From Flavobacteriaceae bacterium (GTDB lineage Bacteria > Bacteroidota > Bacteroidia > Flavobacteriales > Flavobacteriaceae): a DNA stretch of 64,000 bases. The translations under genes were made by a program, and so were the position numbers. Location of the stretch: the NCBI GenBank assembly GCA_009926065.1, contig RFPP01000006.1, forward strand, positions 1-64,000, given 5' to 3'. Within the stretch, counting starts at the first letter, position 1, and the number at the start of each line of letters is the position of its first letter. Shown piece by piece: positions 19,849 through 31,183 of the stretch. Below the pieces are notes generated by a model that was not told the origin of the DNA, made no database searches, and saw only the letters and a list, made by a program, of their open reading frames with translations.

Positions 19849-20283
19849 TTATTGACTGGGTAATGCTTTTTTCTTTTCTAGGATATTAACTTCCGGTTTT
19901 ACAATTACTTCTCCTCTGATTTTTAAAGCAACTTTTCCACCTTCAACATTAATTGCATTCGATTCAACTGTAATAGTTTTTCTAATAGGTCCGGGATTCA
20001 TGTTGTATTTAACCTCAATTTTTCCCATCATACCAGGCATAATTGGTTCTTTAGGCTTGGTCGGAACGGTACATCCACAGGTTGACTGTACATTTGAAAT
20101 AATTAATGGCGCATCACCAGTGTTTTTAAATTCAAAGGTGCGAAGTCCATTGTCGGAATCTTTGCTGACTATTCCATAATCAATGGTATTGTCTTTATTT
20201 AAAAATTCAATTTTAGCACCACTTTGAGCAAATCCAATTGAAGTAAAGGCAAAAAAGGCTAATAGTAAGATTATTTTTTTCAT
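19849..20283 (-). CDS. DUF1573 domain-containing protein
   Basis: FEFKNTGDAPLIISNVQSTCGCTVPTKPKEPI. Confidence 0.9.
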   Translation of the reverse strand: MKKIILLLAFFAFTSIGFAQSGAKIEFLNKDNTIDYGIVSKDSDNGLRTFEFKNTGDAPLIISNVQSTCGCTVPTKPKEPIMPGMMGKIEVKYNMNPGPIRKTITVESNAINVEGGKVALKIRGEVIVKPEVNILEKKKALPSQ

Positions 20284-20375
20284 CTAATTAGTATTAAATT
20301 AGTATTAGTAAATGTACTTTCTTTTATTTAATCATACAAATTTTTATTTCCCTTTTTATAGTGTTTATAATTATA

Positions 20376-20383
20376 TACTTTTG
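20376..20383 (+). promoter_or_regulatory. Candidate Bacteroidota -7 box (TACTTTTG) for valS
   Basis: Matches TAnnTTTG 24 nt upstream of the ATG. Confidence 0.5.
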
Positions 20384-20407
20384 TAGAAATAAAGAATATA
20401 TTATACA

Positions 20408-23041
20408 ATGACGATTCCATCGCAATTTGACGCAAAAACCATCGAAGAAAAATGGTACGATTACTGGATGAAAAATAACTATTTTCATTCTAAACCCGAC
20501 CATAGAACTCCTTACACTATTGTTATACCACCACCTAATGTTACCGGGGTACTTCACATGGGTCACATGCTAAACAATACCATTCAAGACGTATTAATTC
20601 GTAGAGCAAGACTTAAAGGTTTTAACGCCTGCTGGGTGCCAGGAACCGATCACGCTTCAATTGCTACCGAGGCAAAAGTAGTTGCAAAACTAAAAGCCGA
20701 CGGAATAAATAAAGACGATTTGACTCGTCAAGAATTTATAGATCACGCATGGGAATGGACCGATAAATATGGAGGAGTAATCCTAGACCAATTAAAAAAA
20801 TTAGGCGCATCTTGCGATTGGGAGAGAACAAAATTTACTATGGACCCTGATATGTCAGCTTCTGTAATTCGTTCTTTCGTCGATTTACATAAAAAAGGCC
20901 TAATCTATCGTGGTTTCAGAATGGTAAATTGGGATCCAGATGCAAAAACCACACTTTCTGACGAAGAAGTAATATTTGAAGAACAACAAGGAAAATTATT
21001 TTACATAAAATACGAAATTCAAGGAAGCTCTGATTATGTTACCGTTGCTACTACCCGACCAGAAACTATATTTGGAGATACCGCAATTTGCATCAATCCA
21101 AATGACGAACGATTCAATCACTTAAAAGGTAAGCACGCTATTGTGCCAATTTGCGGAAGGGTAATTCCAATTATCCAAGACGAATATGTAGACGTTGAAT
21201 TTGGAACAGGTTGTTTAAAAGTTACGCCAGCTCATGATACAAACGATAAAACTTTAGGAGAAAAACATCATCTTGAAATTATCGACATTTTCAATGAAGA
21301 TGCAAGTTTAAATAGTTATGGATTGCATTACCAAGGCAAAGATCGATTTGTAGTACGTGAAGAAATTGCTAAGGAATTAGCTGCAATTGGTAACTTGGTT
21401 AAAGTTGAAAACCATATTAATAAAGTGGGAACTTCTGAAAGAACAAAAGCGGTGATTGAACCAAGATTATCCGATCAGTGGTTTTTAAAAATGGAAGACT
21501 TAGTGAAGCCGGCAATTAAAGCAGTTTTAGTTGATAACGAAATTAAATTGCATCCTAAGAAATTTGATAACACCTACAAACATTGGTTAGATAACATCCG
21601 CGATTGGAATATTTCTCGTCAATTGTGGTGGGGACAGCAAATCCCTGCCTATTATTTTGGTGATGGAAAAGAGGACTATGTTGTTGCAGAATCTATTGAG
21701 GAAGCATTGGTTTTAGCCAAAGAAAAAACAAAAAACAACCAATTGACTATTGAAAACTTAACCCAAGATAAAGATGCTTTAGATACTTGGTTCTCGTCAT
21801 GGCTTTGGCCAATGTCAGTATTTGGAGGAATCATGAATCCAGAAAGTGAAGATTTTAAATATTATTATCCAACAAATGACTTAGTTACCGGACCCGATAT
21901 TTTATTTTTTTGGGTAGCAAGAATGATTATTTCAGGTTATGAATATACTGGAAAAAAACCTTTTACAAACGTTTATTTAACTGGGTTAGTTCGAGACAAA
22001 CAACGCCGTAAAATGTCTAAATCATTAGGTAATTCTCCTGATCCATTGGATTTAATTGATAAATTTGGTGCCGATGGCGTGCGGGTAGGATTACTTTTAA
22101 GCGCCTCTGCAGGAAATGACATCATGTTTGATGAAGAACTTTGCAACCAAGGAAAAGCATTTACCAATAAGATTTGGAATGCCTTAAAATTGATAAAAGG
22201 TTGGGAAATTTCGGATACTATTCCACAACCCCTATCTTCAAAAGTAGCTATCGAATGGTACGAAGCAAAATTGCAACAAACCTTAGTTGAAATCGAAGAT
22301 AATTTTGAAAAATACAGAATTTCTGACGCCTTAATGGGTATTTACAAATTGGTTTGGGACGATTTTTGTTCGTGGTTTTTAGAAATAATAAAACCCGCCT
22401 ATCAAGCGCCAATTGACAAAATTACTTTTGAAAAAGCCATTGAAATGCTGGAAAGTAATTTGAAATTATTACATCCATTTATGCCATTTCTAACTGAAGA
22501 AATTTGGCATTACACTGCTGAAAGAACTCCTGACGAAGCACTAATTATTTCAACATGGCCAACATTAAAACCATTTAATTCCAATTTGATTTCTGAATTT
22601 GAAAATACAATGGAAGTAATTTCAGGAATTCGAACCATTAGAAAAGATAAAAACATACCTTTTAAAGATAGCATTGAATTTAAAGTTGTGAACAATGACA
22701 ACGTTTCTCATCATTTTGATTCAGTTGTAACCAAATTAGGTAATATATCTTCATTAGAATATGTTTCTGAAAAAGTGAATGGCGCTTTATCATTTAGAGT
22801 AAAATCGAATGAATATTTTATACCAATTTCTGGGAATATTAACGTTGAGGAAGAAATTTCGAAATTAACCGAAGAGCTAAAATACATTCAAGGATTTTTG
22901 AAATCGGTACAAGCGAAGTTGTCCAATGATAAATTTGTAAATGGCGCTCCCGAGAAAGTATTGGCAAACGAAAAACAAAAAGAAGCCGATGCATTAGCAA
23001 AAATTGCAACCATAAAACAAAGCTTAGCTAGTTTAAAATAA
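20408..23041 (+). CDS. valS: valine--tRNA ligase
   Basis: PPPNVTGVLHMGHMLN, VPGTDHASIATE, DTWFSSWLWP, KMSKSLGN. Confidence 0.98.
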   Translation: MTIPSQFDAKTIEEKWYDYWMKNNYFHSKPDHRTPYTIVIPPPNVTGVLHMGHMLNNTIQDVLIRRARLKGFNACWVPGTDHASIATEAKVVAKLKADGINKDDLTRQEFIDHAWEWTDKYGGVILDQLKKLGASCDWERTKFTMDPDMSASVIRSFVDLHKKGLIYRGFRMVNWDPDAKTTLSDEEVIFEEQQGKLFYIKYEIQGSSDYVTVATTRPETIFGDTAICINPNDERFNHLKGKHAIVPICGRVIPIIQDEYVDVEFGTGCLKVTPAHDTNDKTLGEKHHLEIIDIFNEDASLNSYGLHYQGKDRFVVREEIAKELAAIGNLVKVENHINKVGTSERTKAVIEPRLSDQWFLKMEDLVKPAIKAVLVDNEIKLHPKKFDNTYKHWLDNIRDWNISRQLWWGQQIPAYYFGDGKEDYVVAESIEEALVLAKEKTKNNQLTIENLTQDKDALDTWFSSWLWPMSVFGGIMNPESEDFKYYYPTNDLVTGPDILFFWVARMIISGYEYTGKKPFTNVYLTGLVRDKQRRKMSKSLGNSPDPLDLIDKFGADGVRVGLLLSASAGNDIMFDEELCNQGKAFTNKIWNALKLIKGWEISDTIPQPLSSKVAIEWYEAKLQQTLVEIEDNFEKYRISDALMGIYKLVWDDFCSWFLEIIKPAYQAPIDKITFEKAIEMLESNLKLLHPFMPFLTEEIWHYTAERTPDEALIISTWPTLKPFNSNLISEFENTMEVISGIRTIRKDKNIPFKDSIEFKVVNNDNVSHHFDSVVTKLGNISSLEYVSEKVNGALSFRVKSNEYFIPISGNINVEEEISKLTEELKYIQGFLKSVQAKLSNDKFVNGAPEKVLANEKQKEADALAKIATIKQSLASLK

Positions 23042-23042
23042 T

Positions 23043-23069
23043 AAAAGCCTCAATTATGAGGCTTTTTTA
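23043..23069 (+). terminator. Rho-independent terminator between convergent valS and the membrane protein gene
   Basis: AAAAGCCTCAATTATGAGGCTTTTTTAT. Confidence 0.85.
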
Positions 23070-23368
23070 TTGAATATAAATCCCAATCCGATTTTTGCTA
23101 ACATTCTTTTTCCAAAAGGAAAGAAAAATTTGGACTGCCCAAATAAATAGCCAAAACCCATTAATAAAAAGGGATAAATTGGTAAAACTAAAACTAATAA
23201 AATCAGGTAATAAATGAACCAATGTGTGTTATCCTCGTTTATGCCAATTAACTTCATTAAAAAACTTGAAATTCGAGCAGAAACGGAACCGTTAATAGCA
23301 AACACTACAATTATCAATATAAATTGATAAACTGTAGCAATTCCCCATCGTTCTTTTAACTTATTCAT
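23054..23368 (-). CDS. small membrane protein of unknown function (DUF6787-like)
   Basis: 104 aa, two hydrophobic stretches, conserved-looking N-terminus LKERWGIATVYQFILI. Confidence 0.65.
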   Translation of the reverse strand: MNKLKERWGIATVYQFILIIVVFAINGSVSARISSFLMKLIGINEDNTHWFIYYLILLVLVLPIYPFLLMGFGYLFGQSKFFFPFGKRMLAKIGLGFIFNKKAS

Positions 23369-23479
23369 TTCTTAAATTTGATTATCAAATTTACAAAATT
23401 AATTGTCAAATAATCAGCTTAATAAAACAAAAAATGCACCTCAAAAGAGATGCATTCAATTAATTTTTTAAATAAAATA

Positions 23480-24433
23480 TTAATTTTTTAAAATACTAAT
23501 TATCTGGGAAGCTAATTCAGTACCTATTCTATCTTGTGCTTCCAAAGTAGCAGCCCCAATATGAGGCGTTAATGATATTTTTTGGTTCATTAAAATTGTG
23601 ATTTCTGGGTTTGGTTCGTTTTCAAAAACGTCTAAGCCTGCAAATAAAACTTTACCGCTATCTAACGCTTTTATTAAAGCAACCTCATCAATTACTCCAC
23701 CACGAGCACAATTTACGATTCCAACTCCAGTTTTCATAGTTTCAATTTCGGCAACGCCAATGATGTAACCTTCTTGCGCAGGAACGTGAAGCGTTATAAA
23801 ATCAGCTTCTTTAAATAAAGAATCTAAAGATTGTGTTTTTATAGTTGTAGTGATCGATTGACCGTCAAAAAACTCCACTTTAACATCTACTTTTTCAATA
23901 AAACTATCGCTTGCAATCACTTTCATTCCAAGTCCTAAAGCTATTTTTGCAGTAGCTTGTCCAATTCTTCCGATTCCAACAATTCCAAGCGTTTTTCCCC
24001 TTAATTCTATACCATTGGAGTAGGCTTTCTTTAAACCTTCGAAATTTGAATCTCCTTCCAATGGCATATTTCTATTGGAATCATGTAAAAAACGAACTCC
24101 AGAGAATAGATGTGCAAAAACTAATTCCGCTACCGATTCAGATGAAGATGCAGGAGTATTAATTACACTAATACCTTTGCTCTTAGCATATTCAACGTCG
24201 ATATTGTCCATACCAACTCCACCTCTACCGATAATTTTTATTCCTGGACAAGCATCAATGATATCTTTTCTAACTTTAGTTGCGCTTCTAACTAAAACTA
24301 CACTCACGTTGTTTTCATTTACATAATTGGCAACTTGCTCTTGAGCCACTTTTGTTGTAATTACTTCAAAACCAGCTTTTTCTAAAGCTATAATTCCACT
24401 TTTTGAAATTCCATCGTTTGCTAAAACCTTCAT
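23480..24433 (-). CDS. serA: D-2-hydroxyacid dehydrogenase / phosphoglycerate dehydrogenase
   Basis: GKTLGIVGIGRIGQATAKIALGLGMKV, NCARGGVIDE, TPHIGAATLEAQDRIG; adjacent to serC. Confidence 0.88.
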   Translation of the reverse strand: MKVLANDGISKSGIIALEKAGFEVITTKVAQEQVANYVNENNVSVVLVRSATKVRKDIIDACPGIKIIGRGGVGMDNIDVEYAKSKGISVINTPASSSESVAELVFAHLFSGVRFLHDSNRNMPLEGDSNFEGLKKAYSNGIELRGKTLGIVGIGRIGQATAKIALGLGMKVIASDSFIEKVDVKVEFFDGQSITTTIKTQSLDSLFKEADFITLHVPAQEGYIIGVAEIETMKTGVGIVNCARGGVIDEVALIKALDSGKVLFAGLDVFENEPNPEITILMNQKISLTPHIGAATLEAQDRIGTELASQIISILKN

Positions 24434-24439
24434 AATTAT

Positions 24440-25510
24440 TTATATTTTAGATTCAAAATCTTTCATTACATCCACCAATAGTTGTACACTTTCTATTGGA
24501 AGTGCATTGTACATGGAAGCTCTATATCCACCCACCGAGCGATGTCCTGAAATACCTGAAATACCTGCAGATTTACACATTGAATCAAAAAGATCTGTGT
24601 GTAGTTCATTTTCTAATAAGAAAACAACGTTCATATTAGAACGGTCTTCCGTTTTTGCTGTCCCTTTAAAATATGGATTTCTATCTATTTCATTATATAA
24701 TAAATTAGCTTTTTCTATGTTTAATTTTTCAATAGCTGCTATTCCTCCCATTTTTTTCAACCATTGTAATGTCAAAAGAGAAGCATAAACCGAGAAAACA
24801 GCAGGAGTGTTAAACATACTATCAGCTTTAATATGCTTTTGATAATCCAACATACTTGGTATTTCTCTTCCAGTTTTCCCTAAAATTTCCTCTTTAATAA
24901 CTACTAATGTGGTTCCTGCAGGTCCCATATTTTTTTGAGCACCCGCATAGATAATGCCAAATTTTGAAAAATCTAAAACACGAGAAAATATATCCGAACT
25001 CATATCACAAACCATTGGTGCTGAAGTAGTTGGAAATTCTTTAATTTGAGTACCAAAAATAGTATTATTGCTTGTGCAATGAAAATAATCTACATCATCA
25101 GGTACTAAAAAGTCTTTAGGAATATAATTGTAATTATCCTGTTTGGATGAGGCTACTACATTAACATCTCCAAATAATTTTGCTTCTTTTATTGCGGCAG
25201 AAGCCCAACTACCTGTATCCAAATAAGCAGCTTTTCCTTTTACTTTCATTAGGTTATAAGGAACCATTAAAAATTCTAAACTTGCACCACCATGAAGAAA
25301 CAAAGCTTGATATCCTTTTTGCTTTAAATCTAATAATTCTAATGCTGAATCTCTTGCTTCATCCATTACTGCAGTAAAATCTTTGCTTCTGTGAGAAATT
25401 TCTATCAGGGATAATCCAGAATTATTAAATTCTATTATCGATTCCGCAGATTTTTGAATAACCTCTTGAGGCAAAATACATGGACCAGCACTAAAATTAT
25501 GTTTTTTCAT
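24440..25510 (-). CDS. serC: 3-phosphoserine/phosphohydroxythreonine transaminase
   Basis: NFSAGPCILPQEV, ISHRSKDF, LHGGASLEFLMVPYN, GAQKNMGPAG, SGHRSVGGYRASMYNA. Confidence 0.97.
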   Translation of the reverse strand: MKKHNFSAGPCILPQEVIQKSAESIIEFNNSGLSLIEISHRSKDFTAVMDEARDSALELLDLKQKGYQALFLHGGASLEFLMVPYNLMKVKGKAAYLDTGSWASAAIKEAKLFGDVNVVASSKQDNYNYIPKDFLVPDDVDYFHCTSNNTIFGTQIKEFPTTSAPMVCDMSSDIFSRVLDFSKFGIIYAGAQKNMGPAGTTLVVIKEEILGKTGREIPSMLDYQKHIKADSMFNTPAVFSVYASLLTLQWLKKMGGIAAIEKLNIEKANLLYNEIDRNPYFKGTAKTEDRSNMNVVFLLENELHTDLFDSMCKSAGISGISGHRSVGGYRASMYNALPIESVQLLVDVMKDFESKI

Positions 25511-25646
25511 TTGTGTTGTGTTGTTGAAATTAAGCTACAAATTTCGTAATTAGGAAATAAAATCAATTAAAATAAATTAAATAGTTATTCTGATTTATTA
25601 ACAAAAACGTTTTAGTGAAAATGATCAAATTGAAGAATTTAAGATT

Positions 25647-26705
25647 CTATAAATTGATTAAGAAGTTTATTGTATCAATATTATCAGCATAATCCCACAA
25701 TTTTGGTTTTTGTGTTTGTCCAAATGACACGCTATTTTCAATTAAATTATTGGAAACAATACACTGAATTTGCTCGTAATCTTGCAGTAATCTGTTTTTT
25801 ATATCCTCCAAATTATCATAATATTCATAAAATACGCATGAAATTGGCGAAGCATAACTTGTATCTTCTTTGATAATTAAAAATTCATTGTCCAATAAAT
25901 TAAAATTACTCATCAAGAAAACGGCCTTATTGTAATCGTAATTGTTAATGTACTTTTCAAATTTCATCACTTGGTGATAAGGATACATGCCGTTAAAAAA
26001 AATATCAAAATTATAATTTCTTGGTACAAATAACTTAGAAACATTTCTACATCCTAAACCAAAATAACGAAAGATATCCTCTCCTAATGCAATCATTTGC
26101 TCCTTGGTTTCATTTCCGTCTAAAACAGCAACTGAATTTCTTGATTTTCTAATAATTGAGGGTTTGTCCTTGAAATAATATTCGAAATATCGAGCGGTAT
26201 TATTACTTCCGGTTGCAATTACAGCATCATAATATTCTAATTTACCCTCTACAAAAGTGATGTAATCTTCTAATTTAGGTTCAATCGAAATTATGTATTT
26301 TGCTAAAAAGGGTAATAAATACTGATCGTTTGAAGAGGTTTTCACCAATACTTTATGACCTGAAAGTAAAACAGAAATAAAATCATGAAAACCCACTAAA
26401 GGAATATTTCCTGCTAAAACCAATCCAACTGTTTTAGGATTTACATTATCTAAATTATAACTACCCAACCATAGGTTTAAATTCTCCTCGGTCAATGCCT
26501 CTGCCCAAGATTGAATTGCAAAATATACGTTTTCATTGGTGTACCAGCCGTTATGTGATGGTGATAACTGAATTAATTCAATGAATTTATCATAAAACAA
26601 ATCGTTGTTAAGAACCGTCTGACATTTAGTATTTCCAACCTCAGAAAATTGCGATAAAAATTTACCTAGTTGAATGAAAATACTTTTTTTATGTTCTAAT
26701 GTCAT
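25647..26705 (-). CDS. acyl-CoA reductase (LuxC-like)
   Basis: VGLVLAGNIPLVGFHDFISVLLSGHKVLVKTSS, FRYFGLGCRNVSKL; start set to MTLEHKKSIF. Confidence 0.85.
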   Translation of the reverse strand: MTLEHKKSIFIQLGKFLSQFSEVGNTKCQTVLNNDLFYDKFIELIQLSPSHNGWYTNENVYFAIQSWAEALTEENLNLWLGSYNLDNVNPKTVGLVLAGNIPLVGFHDFISVLLSGHKVLVKTSSNDQYLLPFLAKYIISIEPKLEDYITFVEGKLEYYDAVIATGSNNTARYFEYYFKDKPSIIRKSRNSVAVLDGNETKEQMIALGEDIFRYFGLGCRNVSKLFVPRNYNFDIFFNGMYPYHQVMKFEKYINNYDYNKAVFLMSNFNLLDNEFLIIKEDTSYASPISCVFYEYYDNLEDIKNRLLQDYEQIQCIVSNNLIENSVSFGQTQKPKLWDYADNIDTINFLINL

Positions 26706-26834
26706 ATTGATTTGTTTATGATAAGTTTTGGATGTAATTTTGCACAAAAATAAGGATAAAAATGTCGAATTTCAAAAGATTAACTCTTGGACAAAATTAA
26801 GACTTTATGACCTTTAACTTTAAGACTATAAAAA

Positions 26835-27185
26835 ATGGCAATAAAAATAACAGACGAATGTATTAATTGTGGTGCTTGTGAACCGGAATGTCCGAACACA
26901 GCAATTTATGAAGGAGCTGACGATTGGAGGTACAAAGACGGAACAAAAATTAGAGGAAAAGTAATTTTGGCCGATGGTACAGAAGTAGATGCTGACGCAC
27001 CTCAAACACCTATTTCAGATGATATTTACTATATTGTTCCAGGTAAATGCACCGAGTGTAAAGGGTTTCACGAAGAACCACAATGTGCAGCTGTTTGTCC
27101 TGTAGATTGTTGTGTTCCTGACGAAAATCATGTGGAAAGCGAAGAAACACTTCTAAACAGACAAGCTTTTTTACACAACGAATAA
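26835..27185 (+). CDS. 4Fe-4S dicluster ferredoxin
   Basis: [16 protein letters not shown] and [22 protein letters not shown]. Confidence 0.94.
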   Translation: MAIKITDECINCGACEPECPNTAIYEGADDWRYKDGTKIRGKVILADGTEVDADAPQTPISDDIYYIVPGKCTECKGFHEEPQCAAVCPVDCCVPDENHVESEETLLNRQAFLHNE

Positions 27186-27186
27186 T

Positions 27187-27223
27187 AAAAAAATCCTGAG
27201 CTATAAACTCAGGATTTTTTTTT
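27187..27223 (+). terminator. Rho-independent terminator after ferredoxin gene
   Basis: AAAAAAATCCTGAGctataaaCTCAGGATTTTTTTTT. Confidence 0.9.
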
Positions 27224-27247
27224 GAATAAAATTATTTAAAAAATAAA

Positions 27248-29929
27248 TTAGAATTTATAATTCAAAGATAAGTTAACCATAGTCCCTAATTGACTAAAAT
27301 GATACCCATCATAACCCATTTGGGAATAACGTCCATTAAAAGTAACCAGATTGAATTGTTCTCTCTCATTTGTAACCGTTGATGTACCATTTAAAATTGC
27401 AGTTCCTGCTGCATTTTCTGCTTTAAATTTCCATTCAGGTAAAACATTTAATAGGTTATTTACGTTTAAAGCAATTGTTAATTTTTTAGATGCGGAATAA
27501 GTAATTCCTAAATCAGTTACAACTTTAGTTAAAAATTCAACTCTCAAATCATTAGACATACCCGCATTTTTAAATTTAGTAGGTCCAAAAAGTGTATTAT
27601 TTAATGACAAACCCCATTTTCCAATTTCGTAGTCAGCACCTCCAATAAATTTAAATTTAGGTCTTGAAGTAAATAATAATGCTTCTTGAGTAGCGTCTAT
27701 AACTGATTGCCCTACAGCATTAACGCTAGCAGGATTTTTAACTGCACCCTCTCTTTCATTTTGAATCGTATAATTACCTGAAAGGTTCAATGCCATTTTT
27801 CCTTCACCTATAGTTATGTTTCGATAACCAGTTACTAAATCAATTCCTGAAGTTCGAGAGTCTATACCATTCACAAAAAAAGCGGAGTTATTGGAGACAG
27901 AAAATTGGATTGTATTTCCCAATACTATTCTATCATTAACTTTTATATTATAATAATCTAAAGTTAAGTTGAAGTTTTTAGATGGTTTCAAACCAAAACC
28001 AACGGTAAAATTAGAAGAATTTTCAGCATCCAATTTTGGAACACCACTTGCTCTTGCAGCAGAAGAAACATTGTTAATCAACCCTTCCACAACAATTCCT
28101 TGTCCAGGAACGAAAGAAGATTGAGATTTTTGAGTATAAATTTGATGCAATGAAGGAGCTCTAAATCCTGTAGAAAGTGATGCTCTCAAAGTAACTTTAT
28201 CATCCGCAAATTTATATCTAGAACTTACTTTCCAAACTGTTGCACTTCCAAAATCACTATAATTTTCATATCTAAGAGTTCCATTTATAAGAAAGTCTTT
28301 ATTAAAATCATATGCTAAATCTAGGTAAGCTCCAAGATTGTATCGATTAAATTTTCCAGAGTTTTCTGGAGTATTTCCTTGAAATGAATCGGCTCCTGAA
28401 CCAATATATGAAGCTTCGTCTCCAACAAGAATCTCAAAGTTCTCTGTTCTAAATTCTGAACCAAAACCTACACTTAGTTTATCATTTATGTTTTTAGAAA
28501 TATCAATATTTCCTACATAATGATTGAATGTTGTTCCCCCAGGTTTAAACGAAATAGGTGTTGCTGAACCATAGATGAAATTTCCATTACTATCTTTAGA
28601 TCTATTTTGAGAATTCGAAACACCATATATTTGAGAATTTCCCCCAGTTGTTATACTCGCATCGGTATTCCAACCATTTTTGACAGATTTATATCCTAAT
28701 GTTGCATTATAATCATTCAAATCTCCTTCAAATGTTGGAACATATCCCATATAATTTGCGGGATTTCCCCCAGCGAATAAATCTGCTAGATAGGGCATGT
28801 CTGCAACAGATCTCCAGTAGGGAGTTCTATAATTAGCAAATGAATTTACTTTTTTGTAAACATAAGCTGCATTATAATACATTTGAGTATTGTCATTAAA
28901 TTTTTCCCCACCGTTAATTAAGAATTTTGCAGAAGCGGTTTCTGGAGAACCATTTATGTTTCCTGCATCTGGCATTTTTGCTAAAAAAGCATTAACTACT
29001 GACAAACTAGCCCCAAAATCAGCCGCTTCTCCATCTGCATTTACTTTACCTGGTCTGTTGGCTAATGCTACTTTAGAAAAGTCTATTGTATAATTAATAA
29101 ATCCGTTTTCCCCAACAGTAGATCCGTTATTTAAACTAATTCCAAACATCTCACCATCACCTTTACTTGTAATTCCACTTCTTAATGTAGCAGAACCAAT
29201 TGTGGTATTTTTTTTAAGTATAATGTTCATAACCCCAGCTATGGCGTCAGAACCATATTGTGCAGAAGCACCATCGCGAAGAATTTCTACTCTTTCAATA
29301 GCATCTGTAGGGATTGCTGAAATATCTGAACCTGTTTCACCTCGTCCTGGAGAAGTTTGAGTATAAACTAATGCACTCATATTTTTTCTTTTTCCATTAA
29401 TAAGAATTAATGTTCTACTTGGTCCCATGTTTCTAATCTCGTATGGATCTAGTAAAGACGTAGCATCATTAACCGGTGTTTGAACGGTATTAAATGAAGG
29501 TATTCTATATTGTAATGCTTTATCAAAAGTTGATTGTCCTGTAGAAGACAATTCTTTGGCTGACAAAACATCTATAGGTAATGCAGAATTTGTATTGCTT
29601 CGTGGAGCGGTTCGTGTTCCAACAATTACAATTTCATCTAATGCTTGTTCACCTTGTTCAGAAAGAACGACATCAATAGTTGATTCTGTAGCCATTTTTT
29701 CAACTTTTGAAAACCCAATATAACTAAAAGTTATTGTTGCGCCTTCTTTTACTTTAATCTTGTAATTTCCTTGGAGATCTGTTGTTGTACCGTTTGAAGT
29801 TCCTTTTTCTAGGACATTTACACCAGGAAGTACTACTCCTGTGTTGTCTTTTACTACTCCTGTAACTTCTTTTTGGGCAAAAAGAAAAGAGATGTTCAAT
29901 AATAGTGCGAATAATGTAATTTTTTTCAT
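27248..29929 (-). CDS. TonB-dependent receptor with N-terminal carboxypeptidase-like domain
   Basis: Signal peptide, KEVTGVVKDNTGVVLPGVNVLEKGTSNGTTTDLQGNY, plug domain VEILRDGASAQYGSDAIAGVMNIILKK, C-terminal beta barrel ending LNYKF. Confidence 0.93.
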   Translation of the reverse strand: MKKITLFALLLNISFLFAQKEVTGVVKDNTGVVLPGVNVLEKGTSNGTTTDLQGNYKIKVKEGATITFSYIGFSKVEKMATESTIDVVLSEQGEQALDEIVIVGTRTAPRSNTNSALPIDVLSAKELSSTGQSTFDKALQYRIPSFNTVQTPVNDATSLLDPYEIRNMGPSRTLILINGKRKNMSALVYTQTSPGRGETGSDISAIPTDAIERVEILRDGASAQYGSDAIAGVMNIILKKNTTIGSATLRSGITSKGDGEMFGISLNNGSTVGENGFINYTIDFSKVALANRPGKVNADGEAADFGASLSVVNAFLAKMPDAGNINGSPETASAKFLINGGEKFNDNTQMYYNAAYVYKKVNSFANYRTPYWRSVADMPYLADLFAGGNPANYMGYVPTFEGDLNDYNATLGYKSVKNGWNTDASITTGGNSQIYGVSNSQNRSKDSNGNFIYGSATPISFKPGGTTFNHYVGNIDISKNINDKLSVGFGSEFRTENFEILVGDEASYIGSGADSFQGNTPENSGKFNRYNLGAYLDLAYDFNKDFLINGTLRYENYSDFGSATVWKVSSRYKFADDKVTLRASLSTGFRAPSLHQIYTQKSQSSFVPGQGIVVEGLINNVSSAARASGVPKLDAENSSNFTVGFGLKPSKNFNLTLDYYNIKVNDRIVLGNTIQFSVSNNSAFFVNGIDSRTSGIDLVTGYRNITIGEGKMALNLSGNYTIQNEREGAVKNPASVNAVGQSVIDATQEALLFTSRPKFKFIGGADYEIGKWGLSLNNTLFGPTKFKNAGMSNDLRVEFLTKVVTDLGITYSASKKLTIALNVNNLLNVLPEWKFKAENAAGTAILNGTSTVTNEREQFNLVTFNGRYSQMGYDGYHFSQLGTMVNLSLNYKF

Positions 29930-30047
29930 AAACAAATTGTTTTATAGGTGTATAAATAATAAAATATGGGCCAAGGTAACATAAAAAAAATGACTATCAG
30001 TAAAATAAAGAAATTATTTACTGATTTTTATTAAAAGATATAAATCC

Positions 30048-30055
30048 TATATTTG
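30048..30055 (+). promoter_or_regulatory. Candidate Bacteroidota -7 box (TATATTTG) for ychF
   Basis: Matches TAnnTTTG 22 nt upstream of the ATG. Confidence 0.55.
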
Positions 30056-30077
30056 CACTCTTAAAAAATAAACCATA

Positions 30078-31172
30078 ATGAAAGCAGGAATTGTAGGATT
30101 ACCAAATGTTGGAAAATCAACATTATTCAATTGTTTGTCTAACGCTAAAGCACAAAGCGCTAACTTCCCATTTTGTACTATCGAACCCAATATTGGTGTA
30201 GTAAATGTACCTGATTCAAGAATCTCAAAATTAGAAGAATTAGTAAAACCAGAGCGCGTTCAAATGGCAACTGTTGATATTGTTGATATTGCAGGTTTAG
30301 TCAAAGGAGCAAGTAAAGGAGAAGGTCTAGGAAATCAATTTCTTGGAAATATTAGAGAATGTAATGCTATAATTCATGTTTTACGATGTTTTGATAATGA
30401 TAATATTATTCATGTTGATGGAAATGTAAATCCGATTAGAGACAAAGAAACCATTGACATCGAATTGCAATTAAAAGACCTTGAAACCGTTGAAAAACGA
30501 CTTGAAAAAGTAAATCGAGCTGCAAAAACAGGGAATAAAGAGGCGCAAACTGAAAAAGCATTATTAGACCGTATTAAAGACGCTTTATTACAAGCAAAAT
30601 CAGCCAGAACTGTAATTCCGCAAAATCATGAAGAAGAAGAATTAATGGAATCATTCCAATTAATTACCACAAAACCCGTTCTATATGTTTGTAACGTAAA
30701 TGAAGAAGCCGCTGTGAACGGTAATCAATATGTAGATCAAGTTCGCGAATTAGTAAAATCTGAAGACGCCGAAGTAATCATACTTTCTGTGGGTGCTGAA
30801 GCTGATATCGCAGAATTAGAAAGTTATGAAGAACGTCAAATTTTCCTTGAAGACATGGGATTAACTGAACCAGGATCTTCGGTTTTAATTCGTGCAGCCT
30901 ATAAATTATTGAAACAACAAACCTATTTCACCGCTGGAGTTAAAGAAGTTCGTGCATGGACAATCAATGTAGGGGCCACTGCACCTCAAGCCGCTGGTGT
31001 AATTCATACCGATTTTGAAAAAGGATTTATCCGTGCCGAAGTAATCTCCTACGAAGATTTTATTCACTATGGATCTGAAGCCAAATGCAAAGAAGCAGGA
31101 AAATTTAGAGTAGAAGGAAAAGAATATGTTGTAAAAGATGGCGACGTAATGCACTTCCGATTCAACGTATAA
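30078..31172 (+). CDS. ychF: redox-regulated ATPase YchF
   Basis: [36 protein letters not shown]-terminal TGS-like domain. Confidence 0.97.
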   Translation: MKAGIVGLPNVGKSTLFNCLSNAKAQSANFPFCTIEPNIGVVNVPDSRISKLEELVKPERVQMATVDIVDIAGLVKGASKGEGLGNQFLGNIRECNAIIHVLRCFDNDNIIHVDGNVNPIRDKETIDIELQLKDLETVEKRLEKVNRAAKTGNKEAQTEKALLDRIKDALLQAKSARTVIPQNHEEEELMESFQLITTKPVLYVCNVNEEAAVNGNQYVDQVRELVKSEDAEVIILSVGAEADIAELESYEERQIFLEDMGLTEPGSSVLIRAAYKLLKQQTYFTAGVKEVRAWTINVGATAPQAAGVIHTDFEKGFIRAEVISYEDFIHYGSEAKCKEAGKFRVEGKEYVVKDGDVMHFRFNV

Positions 31173-31183
31173 ATAAATATAAG

